A stretch of 64,000 nucleotides of DNA from Pseudooceanicola antarcticus (lineage in GTDB: Bacteria; Pseudomonadota; Alphaproteobacteria; Rhodobacterales; Rhodobacteraceae): assembly GCF_900215355.1 (NCBI RefSeq), contig NZ_OBEA01000009.1, positions 78,197-142,196 on the forward strand, written 5' to 3'. Below, piece after piece: positions 55,129 to 63,933 of the stretch. Numbering within the stretch: the first letter of the stretch is position 1; every line of letters begins with the position of its first letter. The notes beneath the pieces are model-generated. The model was not told the origin of the DNA, did no database searches, and saw nothing but the letters and a program-made list of their open reading frames with translations. Both the position numbers and the translations under genes were made by a program.

Positions 55129-55629
55129 CTAGTCCTCGAGATTGGACAGGAAACGGCGCATCACCGACAGGAAGGCCTGCCGCTCGTCCTCGGAGACGCC
55201 GCGCAGCATCCGGGCCTCGGTTTCCAGTGCCACCACCAGCAGCTTGTCGAAGAGGGCCTGACCGCTCTCCGAAAGCCACCACTCGCGCCGCCGCTGGTCG
55301 CCCGAGGTGGATTCGTGATCCAGGTAGCCCTGTTCAGAAAGCGCATGCAGCGAGCGGCTGATGGCGGACTTGTCCATCCGCAGCAGGGCACAGATCTGCG
55401 TCGCGGCAATGCGGGGCTGGGCGCTGAGCACCGCGATGACCCGCCATTCGACCACGCCGATGCCATGTTGCGCCTTGAAGACGCTGGCGATCTGCCGCGT
55501 CCAGGCCAGGGAGACCGCATTCAGCAGGAAGGGCGCATATTCATCCAGGTCGAGCACCGGCCCCGCGCCCTCTTCCGTTCCCCCGCGCCCCGCGACCAGA
55601 TCTTCGGTCGCACTCAATCCCTCGCGCAT
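55129..55629 (-). CDS. MarR-family transcriptional regulator
   Basis: The 166-residue protein has the MarR fold: helix AWTRQIASVFKAQHG, recognition helix MDKSAISRSLHALSEQ and wing STSGDQRRREWWLSESG. ATG 55629 follows GGAGGGGAGCC and is preferred to 55644. It faces the TRAP operon and lies alone on the minus strand, so it may govern a distant gene or its own promoter. Ligand unknown. Confidence 0.9.
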   Translation of the reverse strand: MREGLSATEDLVAGRGGTEEGAGPVLDLDEYAPFLLNAVSLAWTRQIASVFKAQHGIGVVEWRVIAVLSAQPRIAATQICALLRMDKSAISRSLHALSEQGYLDHESTSGDQRRREWWLSESGQALFDKLLVVALETEARMLRGVSEDERQAFLSVMRRFLSNLED

Positions 55630-55785
55630 ACGGCTCCCCTCCATTGGCTCCGATTGGCTTACCTGCGGGTCAGAATGTCACGAAAGCGCAGGCGAGTTCC
55701 AGTCCGGGCAGCAGGTGAACGCTACGGAAGCCAGGCGGGGAGGCCCCGTTTACGGCAGTCAGAATGCGGCCTGGGATGGGCCGCT

Positions 55786-56463
55786 TCACTCGTCCCCCGG
55801 CACCCCGTAGGAGGGGGCGTCGGTCGGGTTCAGGGCACGGGTGACATAGGCCTCGGCCTGCGGCGCATAGGCCTCCCAGGCGCGGGCGATGTCCTCGATC
55901 GGGCAGGCCTCGGGCGCCCAGTCGCAGCGCAGCTCGGCATAGGGCCAGCCCTGGCGGTCGACGATCAGCAGACCCGCCGAATGCACCGGCCCCGCCTCGC
56001 CGCCGGCGGCCAGACCGGCGCGCATCGCCGCGATCAGGCGATCTCCGAGCGCTCCGCTGGCCTCTTCAAAGCCCTTAACGATGGCGGCGGGCACTGCGTC
56101 ATTGGCCAGCAGGTTGCCGCCCGAGGCGCAGTCCTTTCCCTCGGCAGAGGTCCAGATGCCCAGGGCCTTGGCGCCCGAATGAATGGCCGTGCGCCCGGCG
56201 CTGTCGACGGCCAGTAGCTGGCGGTAGTCCGGGTGCGCCTCCGCGGCGACCGCAGCGGCCACGGCCCCGGCGGCCCCCTGCCCCGCCGCCAACGCGTCCA
56301 GCATCAGCGGACCCAGGGCGGGATTGGTGACATTCTGGCTGGCCACGGCGCCGACGCCTGCACGGGCGAAGGCACAGCGCGCCGCCACGGCGGGCGAAGA
56401 GGACGAGATCGCGGTGCCGAACTGCCCGGTCTCGGCGCAGCGGGCGACGATAGAGAAGGTCAT
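55786..56463 (-). CDS. DUF1028 family protein
   Basis: The 225-residue product starts MTFSIVARCAETGQFGTAIS, the family's hallmark, and has GAVASQNVTNP and the Ntn-hydrolase-like layout typical of DUF1028. A long C-terminal tail is not conserved. It lies 4 nt after the RidA gene and is the last of three co-directional genes. Family members often neighbour RidA and amino-acid catabolic genes; activity is not established. The upstream frame extension to 56613 overlaps RidA and is rejected. Confidence 0.9.
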   Translation of the reverse strand: MTFSIVARCAETGQFGTAISSSSPAVAARCAFARAGVGAVASQNVTNPALGPLMLDALAAGQGAAGAVAAAVAAEAHPDYRQLLAVDSAGRTAIHSGAKALGIWTSAEGKDCASGGNLLANDAVPAAIVKGFEEASGALGDRLIAAMRAGLAAGGEAGPVHSAGLLIVDRQGWPYAELRCDWAPEACPIEDIARAWEAYAPQAEAYVTRALNPTDAPSYGVPGDE

Positions 56464-56467
56464 GCGC

Positions 56468-56881
56468 TCACTCCGGGATGACGGCGGTGGCTTCGATCTC
56501 GACCAGCCATTCGGGCCGGGCCAGCGCGGTGACCACGAGGCCCGTCGAGACCGGGTGCACGCCCTTGATGTATTCGCCCATGGTCCGGTAGACGGCCTCG
56601 CGGTTGCGCACATCGGTCAGGAAGACCTGCACACGGCAGAGATGCTCCATCCCGCCGCCGGCTTCCTCCATCAGCTGCCGGATGTTCTGCATCACCTTGT
56701 GGGTCTGCTCCACCGGATCATGGCTGTCGATGCTCTTGGCATCGTCGAGGCTCTGCGGACATTGCCCGCGCAGGAAGACCATGCGGCCCTGCGCCACCAC
56801 CGCCTGGCAGAGATCGTTGTCGAGCTTCTGCTCGGGGTAGGTTTCGCGGGTGTTGAACTTGCGGATGCGGGTATGGGCCAT
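56468..56881 (-). CDS. RidA/YjgF family protein
   Basis: RidA proteins hydrolyse reactive enamine/imine intermediates from PLP enzymes. The 137-residue product has the family fold with FLRGQCPQSLDDAK and VVTALARPEWLVEIEATAV; the typical catalytic arginine of archetypal RidA (in NRxxVQ-like context) is not at the usual place, so it may be a relative with another substrate. SD AGGAGAG precedes the ATG; it lies between a flavoprotein gene and DUF1028. Confidence 0.88.
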   Translation of the reverse strand: MAHTRIRKFNTRETYPEQKLDNDLCQAVVAQGRMVFLRGQCPQSLDDAKSIDSHDPVEQTHKVMQNIRQLMEEAGGGMEHLCRVQVFLTDVRNREAVYRTMGEYIKGVHPVSTGLVVTALARPEWLVEIEATAVIPE

Positions 56882-56896
56882 CGGTCTCTCCTGGTC

Positions 56897-58162
56897 TCAG
56901 CGGTCTTGGGTGGAGGGGGCTTGCCCCGGTGCATAGGCAAGGTAATCGCGCTGCTTGCAGATATGATCGGCGAGGTACTTCGCATCGTACCAGACCCCCC
57001 AGATGAAGGAGGAGCCGCGCCGGGTCTGCCAGGGCAGCCCGAGGAAATAGAGCCCCGGCTCGGGCGAGACGCCACGCTGGTGCAGCGGCGCGCCGGTCTC
57101 GGTGAAGGCGTCGAGTTGCAGCCAGGAGTAATCCTGTCGGAAGCCCGTGGCCCAGATGATCGTCGTCACCCCGGCCTGGGCCAGGTCGAGAGAGCGCAGC
57201 GGATCGGTCATGCACTCGGGATCGGGCCCGAGCGCGCGTGCCTCGGGCTCTTCCGGCAGGTCGAGGCCATTGCGCGCCACGTAGTCATCCGCCGCATCCA
57301 GCAGTGAGAGGTAATTGGCATCGCCACGCCGGATATTGCCCGCCAGGTCGCCGGCAAAGCTCAGGCGGCCCTCCGCGAAGGCCTCGGTGCGACCGACGAG
57401 TGTCATGCGGCTGGCCAGATCGCGGAAGTCGACCGTATGGCCGCCACGGGCGCCGCTGACGGCGATGGTGGTATGTTCGACCCCCGGCGTCGCCTCGGTA
57501 TCCCAGAGGTTCAGCACCCCCAGCCACCAGACGAAATCCCGACCGCGGTAGGCTCGCGGCGGCCGATCATGGGGACCGACAGAGAGATAGACCTCGCGCC
57601 CCGCCAGGGCCAGCTCATCGGCGATCTGGACCCCGGAGGAACCCGCGCCGACCACCAGCACCGCGCCCTCGGCCAGCTGGTCGGGATTGCGGTAGCCAGT
57701 GGAATGCATCTGGGTCAGGCCCTGGATCTCGGGCACGACCGAGGGGATCACCGGCACCTGGAAGGGGCCGGTGGCCGCGACCACGTAGCTGGCCTCGATC
57801 ACCCCTTCCGAGGTCCGGGCGGTGAAGCCCGGACGCCCCTGGTTGCGGCTGACCTCGGCGACCTCGACCCAGCAACGCATCGGAGAGCCGATCTTCTGCG
57901 CATAGGCCGCAAAGTAATCCGCAACCCCTTCCTTGGGGACAAAGGCGTCAGGATCGCCGGGGAACTCCATGCCGGGGAAGCGGTCATGCCAGGCGGGGCC
58001 ATTGGCCACCAGCGAATCCCAGCGTTCCGAGCGCCAGCGCTCGGCGATCCTGCCGCGCTCGAGCACCAGGTGCGAGGCACCACTGCCAAGCAGATGCTCG
58101 CTCATGGCAAGGCCGGCCTGGCCGCCGCCGACAACAAGCACTTCGGTTCTTTCCACTGTCAT
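56897..58162 (-). CDS. flavin-dependent monooxygenase-like FAD/NAD(P) oxidoreductase
   Basis: The 421-residue protein shows an N-terminal FAD-binding GGGQAGLAMS, a central NAD(P)-binding GAGSSGVQIADEL and the ATG motif IIWATGFRQDYSW. It resembles flavin monooxygenases and trimethylamine/imidazole-type oxidases; substrate unknown. It heads a three-gene unit with RidA and DUF1028 (15 nt and 4 nt gaps), suggesting oxidation of an amine followed by imine removal. SD AGGAG precedes the ATG. Confidence 0.9.
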   Translation of the reverse strand: MTVERTEVLVVGGGQAGLAMSEHLLGSGASHLVLERGRIAERWRSERWDSLVANGPAWHDRFPGMEFPGDPDAFVPKEGVADYFAAYAQKIGSPMRCWVEVAEVSRNQGRPGFTARTSEGVIEASYVVAATGPFQVPVIPSVVPEIQGLTQMHSTGYRNPDQLAEGAVLVVGAGSSGVQIADELALAGREVYLSVGPHDRPPRAYRGRDFVWWLGVLNLWDTEATPGVEHTTIAVSGARGGHTVDFRDLASRMTLVGRTEAFAEGRLSFAGDLAGNIRRGDANYLSLLDAADDYVARNGLDLPEEPEARALGPDPECMTDPLRSLDLAQAGVTTIIWATGFRQDYSWLQLDAFTETGAPLHQRGVSPEPGLYFLGLPWQTRRGSSFIWGVWYDAKYLADHICKQRDYLAYAPGQAPSTQDR

Positions 58163-58506
58163 CCGGGGCCTTCTCCTGTGGCATCTGCCCTTCCGGTTCG
58201 CGCGCCGCCGTCGCCTGCATCGGGGCGGATCGGCGGGGCACAGCCGAAGAGGCAGTCTTCGTTCCTCTCGCCCGCCCGGTTGCGAAAGCCGGGCGCGGCA
58301 GACAGGACATTGTTAGCAGCATGGATCGGGGATTTGACAGGCTTGGCGAAGAGATGGGCGCAGGTTGTGGCGCTGAAGATCGCCCTGCCGGCAATCACCG
58401 GGCACCCACGGGCATACGCGGCCGCGGATTGATGCCGGACAGGGCGCCAGGGTCGGACATTCAACTTGACCTCCGCCGGGGCCTATTTTAGTCAGGGCGG
58501 CGCGCA
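58163..58506 (+). promoter_or_regulatory. 344-nt intergenic region with tRNA-Gly promoter
   Basis: No gene is supported. A 7-bp hairpin CGCCCGG/CCGGGCG lies at 58273-58295. TTGACC at 58466-58471 followed by TTTAGT (58487-58492) is a reasonable sigma-70 promoter directly before tRNA-Gly. Confidence 0.45.
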
Positions 58507-58580
58507 GCGGGCGTTGTGTAATGGTAAGACCCTTGCCTTCCAAGCAAGAGATACGGGTTCGATTCCCGTCGCCCGCTCCA
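58507..58580 (+). tRNA. tRNA-Gly(TCC)
   Basis: The acceptor stem is GCGGGCG paired with CGCCCGC, the anticodon arm CTTGC-CTTCCAA-GCAAG gives anticodon TCC, and the T arm contains GGTTCGATTCC. Discriminator T is followed by an encoded CCA. No integrated element is seen at its 3' end. Confidence 0.97.
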
Positions 58581-58682
58581 AGCTCCCCCATCTTCCGTGG
58601 AAAATCCGTCACGCCGCCCGCATCGGGTTGCCGCGTGCGGCAGTGTTGCGAGCGATCTCGCCGCCCCCGGCGCGCCCTGCCC

Positions 58683-59918
58683 TCAGGCGAAACGGGATGG
58701 CAGGCAGGCGCTGGCGTCGGTCTCTGACGTGGTCCCGAAGATCATCTCGGAGAGCAGCCGCCCGGTGGTCGCGGCCAGTGTCAGCCCCAGGTGGCCATGC
58801 CCGAAGGCCAGCAGGATACGCTCCTGCCCCGGCACCGGACCGATGGCGGGCAGCGTGTCGGGCAGCGAGGGCCGGTGACCCATCCAGGGCTTGGCACCCT
58901 TGGGCTCCAGCCCCGGCAGTACCGAGCGCGCATGGCGCAGCATGACTTCGGCACGGGTCCAGCGCGGCTGTGCCTGCAGCCCGCCGAGCTCGACCCGCCC
59001 GCCGATGCGCAGGCCAATGGACATGGGCGTCATGTAGTAGCCGCGATCGGGCACGCAGACAGGCCGGTTCAGGGTCACGCCGGGCTCCGGCAGGGTGACA
59101 TTGTAGCCGCGCTCGCTTTCCAGCGGCACGCGCAGGCCAAGCGGACGCACCAGCTTGTTGGAATGCGCCCCGCAGGCTACCACGGCCCGGTCGAACTGCC
59201 GCGTACCCGCACCGGGGAAATGCAGGCAGACCCCGGTTTCGGTGCTGGAGATGGCCGAGACCTCGGTCTGGCGGAACTCGCAGCCGCGCGCACGGGCCTT
59301 CTCGGCCAGCCGCTCGGTCAGGCCCAGCGGATCAAGCGCATGGGTCAGATCGGGCAACAGCATGCCGGCCTGGTAGTCCGTCGAGAGCGCGGGTTCGAGC
59401 TCTTGCAGCGCCGAACCCATGACAGGGGTATAGGCCACGCCATGTTCGCCCATCACCTGCCAGTCGCAGAGCGCCGCATGCAGGGCCCGGCGGGTGCGAT
59501 AGACATGCAGGGCACCCCGCGCCACGCGCAGGTCCTCGGCATCGTTTTCGCGCAGGACGCGGTCCCAGTCGGAACGCACATGGCGCATCAGCGCCGACAG
59601 CCCCTGGGTCGAACGTTCGACCCGCTCGGGCTGGCCCTCTCGGATGAATTCCTTCAGCCATGGAAAAAGCTTGGGCAGGTGGCGCAGGCGGATCGACAGC
59701 GGGCCGTTGCGGTCCAGCAGCATCCAGGGCACCTGGCGGCGCATGTTCGGGCGCGCCTCTGGCAGCACGGCGTAATCGGCAAAGATCCCGGCATTGCCGC
59801 GCGAGGCCCCGGCAGCGACCCCCTCCCGGTCGTAGAGCGTCACCTCGGCGCCCTGCGCACGCAGGGCCAGGGCGGCATTCACCCCGATGATCCCTGCTCC
59901 GATGATGGCGACCCGCAT
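58683..59918 (-). CDS. FAD-dependent amino-acid oxidoreductase (DadA/DAO family)
   Basis: The 411-residue protein begins with the FAD-binding GAGIIGVNAALAL and has DAO-family segments such as ALDPLGLTERLAEKARARGC, VACGAHSNKL and the C-terminal FGHGHLGLTLAATTGRLLSE. DadA-like enzymes deaminate D-amino acids and pass electrons to the membrane; other relatives oxidise N-methyl or hydroxyproline substrates. Single-gene unit; the start ATG follows GGTAAGGA. Confidence 0.9.
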   Translation of the reverse strand: MRVAIIGAGIIGVNAALALRAQGAEVTLYDREGVAAGASRGNAGIFADYAVLPEARPNMRRQVPWMLLDRNGPLSIRLRHLPKLFPWLKEFIREGQPERVERSTQGLSALMRHVRSDWDRVLRENDAEDLRVARGALHVYRTRRALHAALCDWQVMGEHGVAYTPVMGSALQELEPALSTDYQAGMLLPDLTHALDPLGLTERLAEKARARGCEFRQTEVSAISSTETGVCLHFPGAGTRQFDRAVVACGAHSNKLVRPLGLRVPLESERGYNVTLPEPGVTLNRPVCVPDRGYYMTPMSIGLRIGGRVELGGLQAQPRWTRAEVMLRHARSVLPGLEPKGAKPWMGHRPSLPDTLPAIGPVPGQERILLAFGHGHLGLTLAATTGRLLSEMIFGTTSETDASACLPSRFA

Positions 59919-60034
59919 GCGTCCTTACCCCTGACCGATGACAGCCGGTAAAAGAGAGCAATTTGCGCGAAGATGGAAGAGGGCGCGGACCTGATGACGG
60001 CATTTCTGTCGGCCGCGATGTCTGCCTGTCGCAA

Positions 60035-60070
60035 CAGCCGGGCCCCGAGGCGATCCTCGGGGCCCGGCTG
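60035..60070 (-). terminator. very strong hairpin terminator
   Basis: CAGCCGGGCCCCGAGG (60035-60050) and CCTCGGGGCCCGGCTG (60055-60070) form a perfect 16-bp stem with CGAT loop, 24 nt after the stop of the holin-like gene. T-runs are short on both sides. Confidence 0.8.
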
Positions 60071-60094
60071 AGACTGCAGTCTGGCGGTGTTGGC

Positions 60095-60451
60095 TCAGGG
60101 ACGCGGGGGCGGACGCATGGAGGCGCGCGCCGCCATGCCGGCGCTCACGCCCTGCAGCAGGGCCGAGACCAGCTCGGGGCCCAGACCGCGCGCGGCGGGC
60201 GGCGGCGGCACCGGGTGGCGCGGCCTGCGCCGGGCCAGCCCGAGGCAGATCAGACCCAGCCCGACATAAAGCCCGCCCAGCACGGTGCTGGCGAAGAGCG
60301 GGTCGCGCAGCTCTGCCAGCAGCATCCAGAGCGAGACCGACAGCAGCCCCAGTCCGGGCAGGATCAGGGCGATCCCGGCCAGCGAGAAACCGACGCGATG
60401 CTTCAGGCGTTGCGCCGGGTAATTGGCCGCAGGATTGGGCTGTCCCAGCAT
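60095..60451 (-). CDS. holin-X-like (phage holin superfamily) small membrane protein
   Basis: The 118-residue protein has two membrane helices (about 22-48 and 52-75) between a polar N-terminus and an alanine/proline-rich tail (VPPPPAARGLG). Layout and the paired DUF883 gene match the housekeeping holin-X-like proteins of alphaproteobacteria rather than a phage lysis protein. It starts 2 nt after the DUF883 stop and ends before a 16-bp hairpin. Confidence 0.75.
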   Translation of the reverse strand: MLGQPNPAANYPAQRLKHRVGFSLAGIALILPGLGLLSVSLWMLLAELRDPLFASTVLGGLYVGLGLICLGLARRRPRHPVPPPPAARGLGPELVSALLQGVSAGMAARASMRPPPRP

Positions 60452-60453
60452 GA

Positions 60454-60801
60454 TCAGCGACGCGCCATGAAGAGACCCGCCAGGAAGCCCACCCCTCCGG
60501 CAAGGGCCATCGCGGTGCCGGGATTGTCGCGCACGGCGGTCTCGGTGCGCTGATAGGCCTCGCGGGCGCGGGCCTCGGCCTCGGCCAGACCGGCCTCTGC
60601 ATCCCCCTTCAGCGCTTCTGCGCGGGCGCGGGCTGCCTCGGTCATGCCATCTTTCTGCGCCTTTCCGTAGGACGCCAGGGCGCGGGTCAGCTCGGCCACA
60701 TCGGCACGGACGGCCTCGAGTTGCGCCTGGATCTCGGCGGTATCGCCCTGGGGGGCGGGCTTGGAATTTCGTGCGGTTTCAGCAGCTTTGGTCGTCGCCA
60801 T
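60454..60801 (-). CDS. DUF883 (ElaB/YqjD-like) protein
   Basis: The 115-residue product has a long helical region (residues 20-85) and a glycine-zipper-like C-terminal membrane segment (GTAMALAGGVGFLAGLFMARR). Homologues ElaB/YqjD tether ribosomes to the membrane in stationary phase. ATG 60801 follows AGGAGATATC; the 26-codon extension to 60879 is rejected. It heads a two-gene operon with the holin-like gene. Confidence 0.88.
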   Translation of the reverse strand: MATTKAAETARNSKPAPQGDTAEIQAQLEAVRADVAELTRALASYGKAQKDGMTEAARARAEALKGDAEAGLAEAEARAREAYQRTETAVRDNPGTAMALAGGVGFLAGLFMARR

Positions 60802-60966
60802 GGTGATATCTCCTGCAAAATCTGTTGTGCCTGTTCCACAACCAACGCACGAGAAGAGGCTGGGTTCCCTAACGTCCACCCCCTGAAATCGCCCAAATAC
60901 AGCCCCAATTCCGCGCTAGAGGTCCTGTATTAACGCAGCAACGCCTCCCAAGTTGTCTGTAGCGTC

Positions 60967-61599
60967 ATGTTCAAAATGCCTTTTCCCATCCTGCCTTTTC
61001 CAGCGGCCCTGGTGACCGTGCTGCGCCTTTCCGCGATCCTGGCCGTCATGGCCACGGGCCTTGCGGAGCCGGCGATGGCCAAACCGGGCAATGGACATGG
61101 CTGGGGGCATGGCGGCAACGGCGGCGGGGAGGAAGAAGAGGAACCACCCGTGGAACCGACCGGTATCACCCATGTGATCTACTTCATCGGCACCGCATTC
61201 TTCCCCGACCAGGTCCACGTCGAGAGGGGAGACACGCTGATGTTTACCAACTTGACCTACCAGAACCAGATGGTCGAAGCCGATGATCGCTCCTGGTCGT
61301 CGGGCATCCTCGGATACGGGGGCACCTACCCGATCATGCTCGACAACGACAAGGATCTCGATTTCACCGGCAAGACCCAGTATTCTTATGGCTGGTACAC
61401 CTACGAAGTCAGCTTTGACGGTGAGGCGGTGGAGGGCACGCCCGAGCAAGAGGTCTACCCGAGCTACCCCTACCTCAACACCTCGCTGGCAGAGACCTTC
61501 AACATCACCGAAGCCGTGCGCCGGATCGAGAAGACACGGGCGCTGGTCTACACGGTGGACGAGAACGGCAATATCATCACCGCACCGCCCACCAACTGA
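60967..61599 (+). CDS. secreted hypothetical protein with cupredoxin-like domain
   Basis: The 210-residue protein has a signal peptide (residues 1-38, EPAMAKPG), a glycine/histidine stretch (GNGHGWGHGGNGGG), an acidic linker (EEEEEPP) and a beta-rich domain (VHVERGDTLMFTNLTYQNQM). The domain resembles a plastocyanin-like fold, but it contains no cysteine and few histidines, so the normal copper site is absent. The GHG-rich linker itself could bind metal. Single gene, divergent from DUF883, facing the YedK-type gene. Confidence 0.8.
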   Translation: MFKMPFPILPFPAALVTVLRLSAILAVMATGLAEPAMAKPGNGHGWGHGGNGGGEEEEEPPVEPTGITHVIYFIGTAFFPDQVHVERGDTLMFTNLTYQNQMVEADDRSWSSGILGYGGTYPIMLDNDKDLDFTGKTQYSYGWYTYEVSFDGEAVEGTPEQEVYPSYPYLNTSLAETFNITEAVRRIEKTRALVYTVDENGNIITAPPTN

Positions 61600-61639
61600 G
61601 GCGCGCGTCTGACCGGGGCGGCCGGGGGTCGCGCGCGGT

Positions 61640-62305
61640 TCAGGCCTCTTCCCAGGGTTCGATCAGCTCGGGCCCTTCGGCGCGGTTGGAATTCACCTCG
61701 GGCGAGACACGCCAGGACTGCAGCACCTCTTCCGCCGCAGGCTGCATGAGACGCGCCGCGCCATGGCCCGCCTCGCCCAGCCAGAGCGGCCAGTTCTCGG
61801 GCTCGAGGACAACGGGCATGCGGTGATGCACCGGCGCCATCAGCGCATTGGCCGAGGTTGTCAGCAGCGCCAGCGTCGGCTGTGGTTCCTCTCCCCAGTT
61901 CTGCCAGATCCCCGCCATGACCAGCGGCGCGCCGTCGGCGCGGCTGAAGAAATAGGGCAGCTTCCGCCCGCCCTCCCGGTGCCATTCGTAGAAGCCCGAG
62001 ACCGCCACCAGGCAGCGCCGCTGTCGGCAGGCCTCCCGGAAGGCGGGCTTATCCGCCACGGTCTCGGCCCGGGCGTTGATCAGCAGCGGGCCATCGGTCG
62101 GGCTCTTGTACCAATGAGGCAGAAAACCCCATCGCATCGGCACCATGCGCCGCGCCCCCTCGCCCGCGCCCGCAAGGATCACCGGCAGGTCCTGGGTCGG
62201 GCAGATGTTGAAATCCGGCACCTCGGGCAGGTCGTTGGCGGGCTGCGCCTGGAACAGGCGGGCCATGGCGTCATGGGGGAGGGTGTTGGCGATGCGGCCG
62301 CACAT
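61640..62305 (-). CDS. SOS response-associated (YedK/HMCES-type) protein
   Basis: HMCES-type proteins crosslink to abasic sites in single-stranded DNA and shield them. The 221-residue product has catalytic Cys2 (MCGRIA), the asparagine region INARAET, GFYEWHREG with the active glutamate and HHRMPVVL with the active histidine. All key residues are present. It lies 3 nt after the DUF1992 gene stop, so the two are probably cotranscribed. Confidence 0.95.
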   Translation of the reverse strand: MCGRIANTLPHDAMARLFQAQPANDLPEVPDFNICPTQDLPVILAGAGEGARRMVPMRWGFLPHWYKSPTDGPLLINARAETVADKPAFREACRQRRCLVAVSGFYEWHREGGRKLPYFFSRADGAPLVMAGIWQNWGEEPQPTLALLTTSANALMAPVHHRMPVVLEPENWPLWLGEAGHGAARLMQPAAEEVLQSWRVSPEVNSNRAEGPELIEPWEEA

Positions 62306-62308
62306 GGC

Positions 62309-62617
62309 TCAGCGCGTATAGGCTTTGCGGGCGATCTCGATCCGGGCATCCATCATCGAGATCTCTTTCAGGATCTCCTGCCGCCGGGTCCGGTCCGGGG
62401 TCTCGCGCAGCTCTTCGCGCAGCCTGGCCAGCTGCCGCGAGAGGGTGACGAACTCCGGCACCCCGCCCGCCTCCTGCACCACGCGATCCAGCAGCGCGTT
62501 CTCGGGATTTTCGAGACGCGGCAGAGGCTTGCCGGCACCGGGCAGATCATCGAAATCGCCACGGGCCTCGGCCTCGGCGATCTTGGCGTGGATGAGATCG
62601 ATCAGCGGATGGTCCAT
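62309..62617 (-). CDS. DUF1992 (DnaJC28-like) protein
   Basis: ATG 62617 (MDHPLIDLIHAKIAEAEARG) begins exactly where DUF1992 homology begins; a frame open to 62887 is not coding and contains the GTCGGT array. The 102-residue product has DFDDLPGAGKPLPR, the domain hallmark. The function of the domain in bacteria is not established. First gene of a two-gene operon with the YedK-type gene. Confidence 0.92.
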   Translation of the reverse strand: MDHPLIDLIHAKIAEAEARGDFDDLPGAGKPLPRLENPENALLDRVVQEAGGVPEFVTLSRQLARLREELRETPDRTRRQEILKEISMMDARIEIARKAYTR

Positions 62618-63252
62618 GGCAGAAGGATAGCAAAGCCCGCCGCGCGGGTTAAGCGCGAGTTGCGACAGCGTGCGGGTCTGTTGGTGCGGTTTCGCGCAGC
62701 AGGGCGAATCCAGGAGGGTTAACAGGCGGTTGGAGGGTGAAATGCGACGTCGGTCCCACGTCGGTATTGCGTCGGTATTGCGTCGGTGGAAATTCGGTAA
62801 GGCGGCGGGCGTTAATGCTGCGGACGGTGGGGGGACGGCCTTTGCGCCTTGTGCGGGGCGTGGAGCCTTTGGGCACGTCGACGGCATTCGTGCGAGGTGT
62901 GGCCTGTTGTCAGGAGGCGAGAAGAAGGGTGGAGGGAGTTTTCTGGGGCATAGCCGGAACGACCACTAAGCGCAGGGAGCGGTCACGCCACACAGTCTGT
63001 CTCCGGCCGCGCGCCCAGGCGCTTCCGGCCCGAAGCTGCCGTTTGCCCACTCCGCAGCAGATGACCGGTCCCAGCCCTCTGCGGATATTCGCCAGGTTGG
63101 GCATTACTGCTGTGTAGTTTCCCCGAACCGGCCATTCACGTAGTTGTGCAGCGTTCTCTAGGAGACCAACGTCCGCAGTGCGGGACAAAGCTGCCTTTGA
63201 CGATTTAAATCAGATAGCCCCACCGCTGTTACGCAGAGCAAGGACCGATAAA
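62618..63252. other. 635-nt intergenic region
   Basis: No gene is supported. It includes the four-copy GTCGGT array (62749-62787) and a GC-rich stretch (62800-62930) with G-rich runs. The DUF1992 promoter must lie in the left part and that of the 63253 gene on the right. Several frames are open by virtue of base composition only. Confidence 0.45.
62749..62787. repeat. four GTCGGT boxes spaced by exactly 5 nt
   Basis: GTCGGT occurs at 62749, 62760, 62771 and 62782, separated by CCCAC, ATTGC and ATTGC, so the period is 11 bp, one helical turn. Arrays with a 6-bp box and 5-bp spacer are the layout of MraZ operators. No mraZ gene is in the window, and the base content of the box differs from the E. 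coli TGGGN site. Confidence 0.8.
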
Positions 63253-63729
63253 ATGCCGCATCAAACACCAGAAAGCATGTCCGACGAACTTGGAGCGTGG
63301 AACAACGGTGACGGGATACCGCTTGAAACTTGGACAGCATGGGAAGGCAACTACAAGCTGGCAATCGGTTACGCGGCTCTTCTGTGGCCAAGATTTGAAG
63401 CTGTGGGCAAGTACATACTTGTCGAAGGTGCAGGCAAAGAAAATATTGAAGGATTTGAAAACCAGGTAGGCTCTACGGCCAAGGGGATTGAGACGGTTCT
63501 GAACCATTGGCATTTGACCGATCTACACCATCATGATGACGACAACCTATCCGCGGACAAGCTACTTTTCCTTGGCAACATCGTAAAGGAAATGTGGGAG
63601 GCAAAGCTGCGATCCCAATTCCCAGACCGACCTTGCACGGTTGAATTCTTCATTCCAGATGACCCTGAAAATCTATGCGAATATCAGATTTCCTTTTGGC
63701 AGACCGCTTGGGACGCCGACGAGGAATAG
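63253..63729 (+). CDS. hypothetical protein
   Basis: ATG 63253 (MPHQTPESMSDELGAWNNGD) follows AAGGA; a 25-codon upstream extension is not needed. The 158-residue product is soluble and aromatic-rich (ETWTAWEGNYKLAIGYAALL), with HHHDDDN near the middle and no recognised domain. Its GC content is clearly lower than the chromosomal genes to its left, which suggests recent acquisition; a second mobile region may begin here. Confidence 0.7.
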   Translation: MPHQTPESMSDELGAWNNGDGIPLETWTAWEGNYKLAIGYAALLWPRFEAVGKYILVEGAGKENIEGFENQVGSTAKGIETVLNHWHLTDLHHHDDDNLSADKLLFLGNIVKEMWEAKLRSQFPDRPCTVEFFIPDDPENLCEYQISFWQTAWDADEE

Positions 63730-63933
63730 TAGGTTTGGGCTGCAAGCCGACACGCGGAGTGTCCTGGGTCGAACTGGGAGGGTCGACACAGCGCGAACGG
63801 CCCATAGCCGCCGTTCGCCAGGAGCACCAACGCCGCAGCGCGGCTTCCCCAAACCGTTCATTCAAGGCCCCGCGCTGCACGGGCAGGCAGGCGGAGGTCG
63901 GCAATGCGGACGAAGCTCCCGTGCGACAAATTG

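Noticed and set aside
60095..60451. Holin-like protein as evidence of a prophage
   Set aside because: It is paired with DUF883 in a housekeeping layout and no phage genes are nearby.
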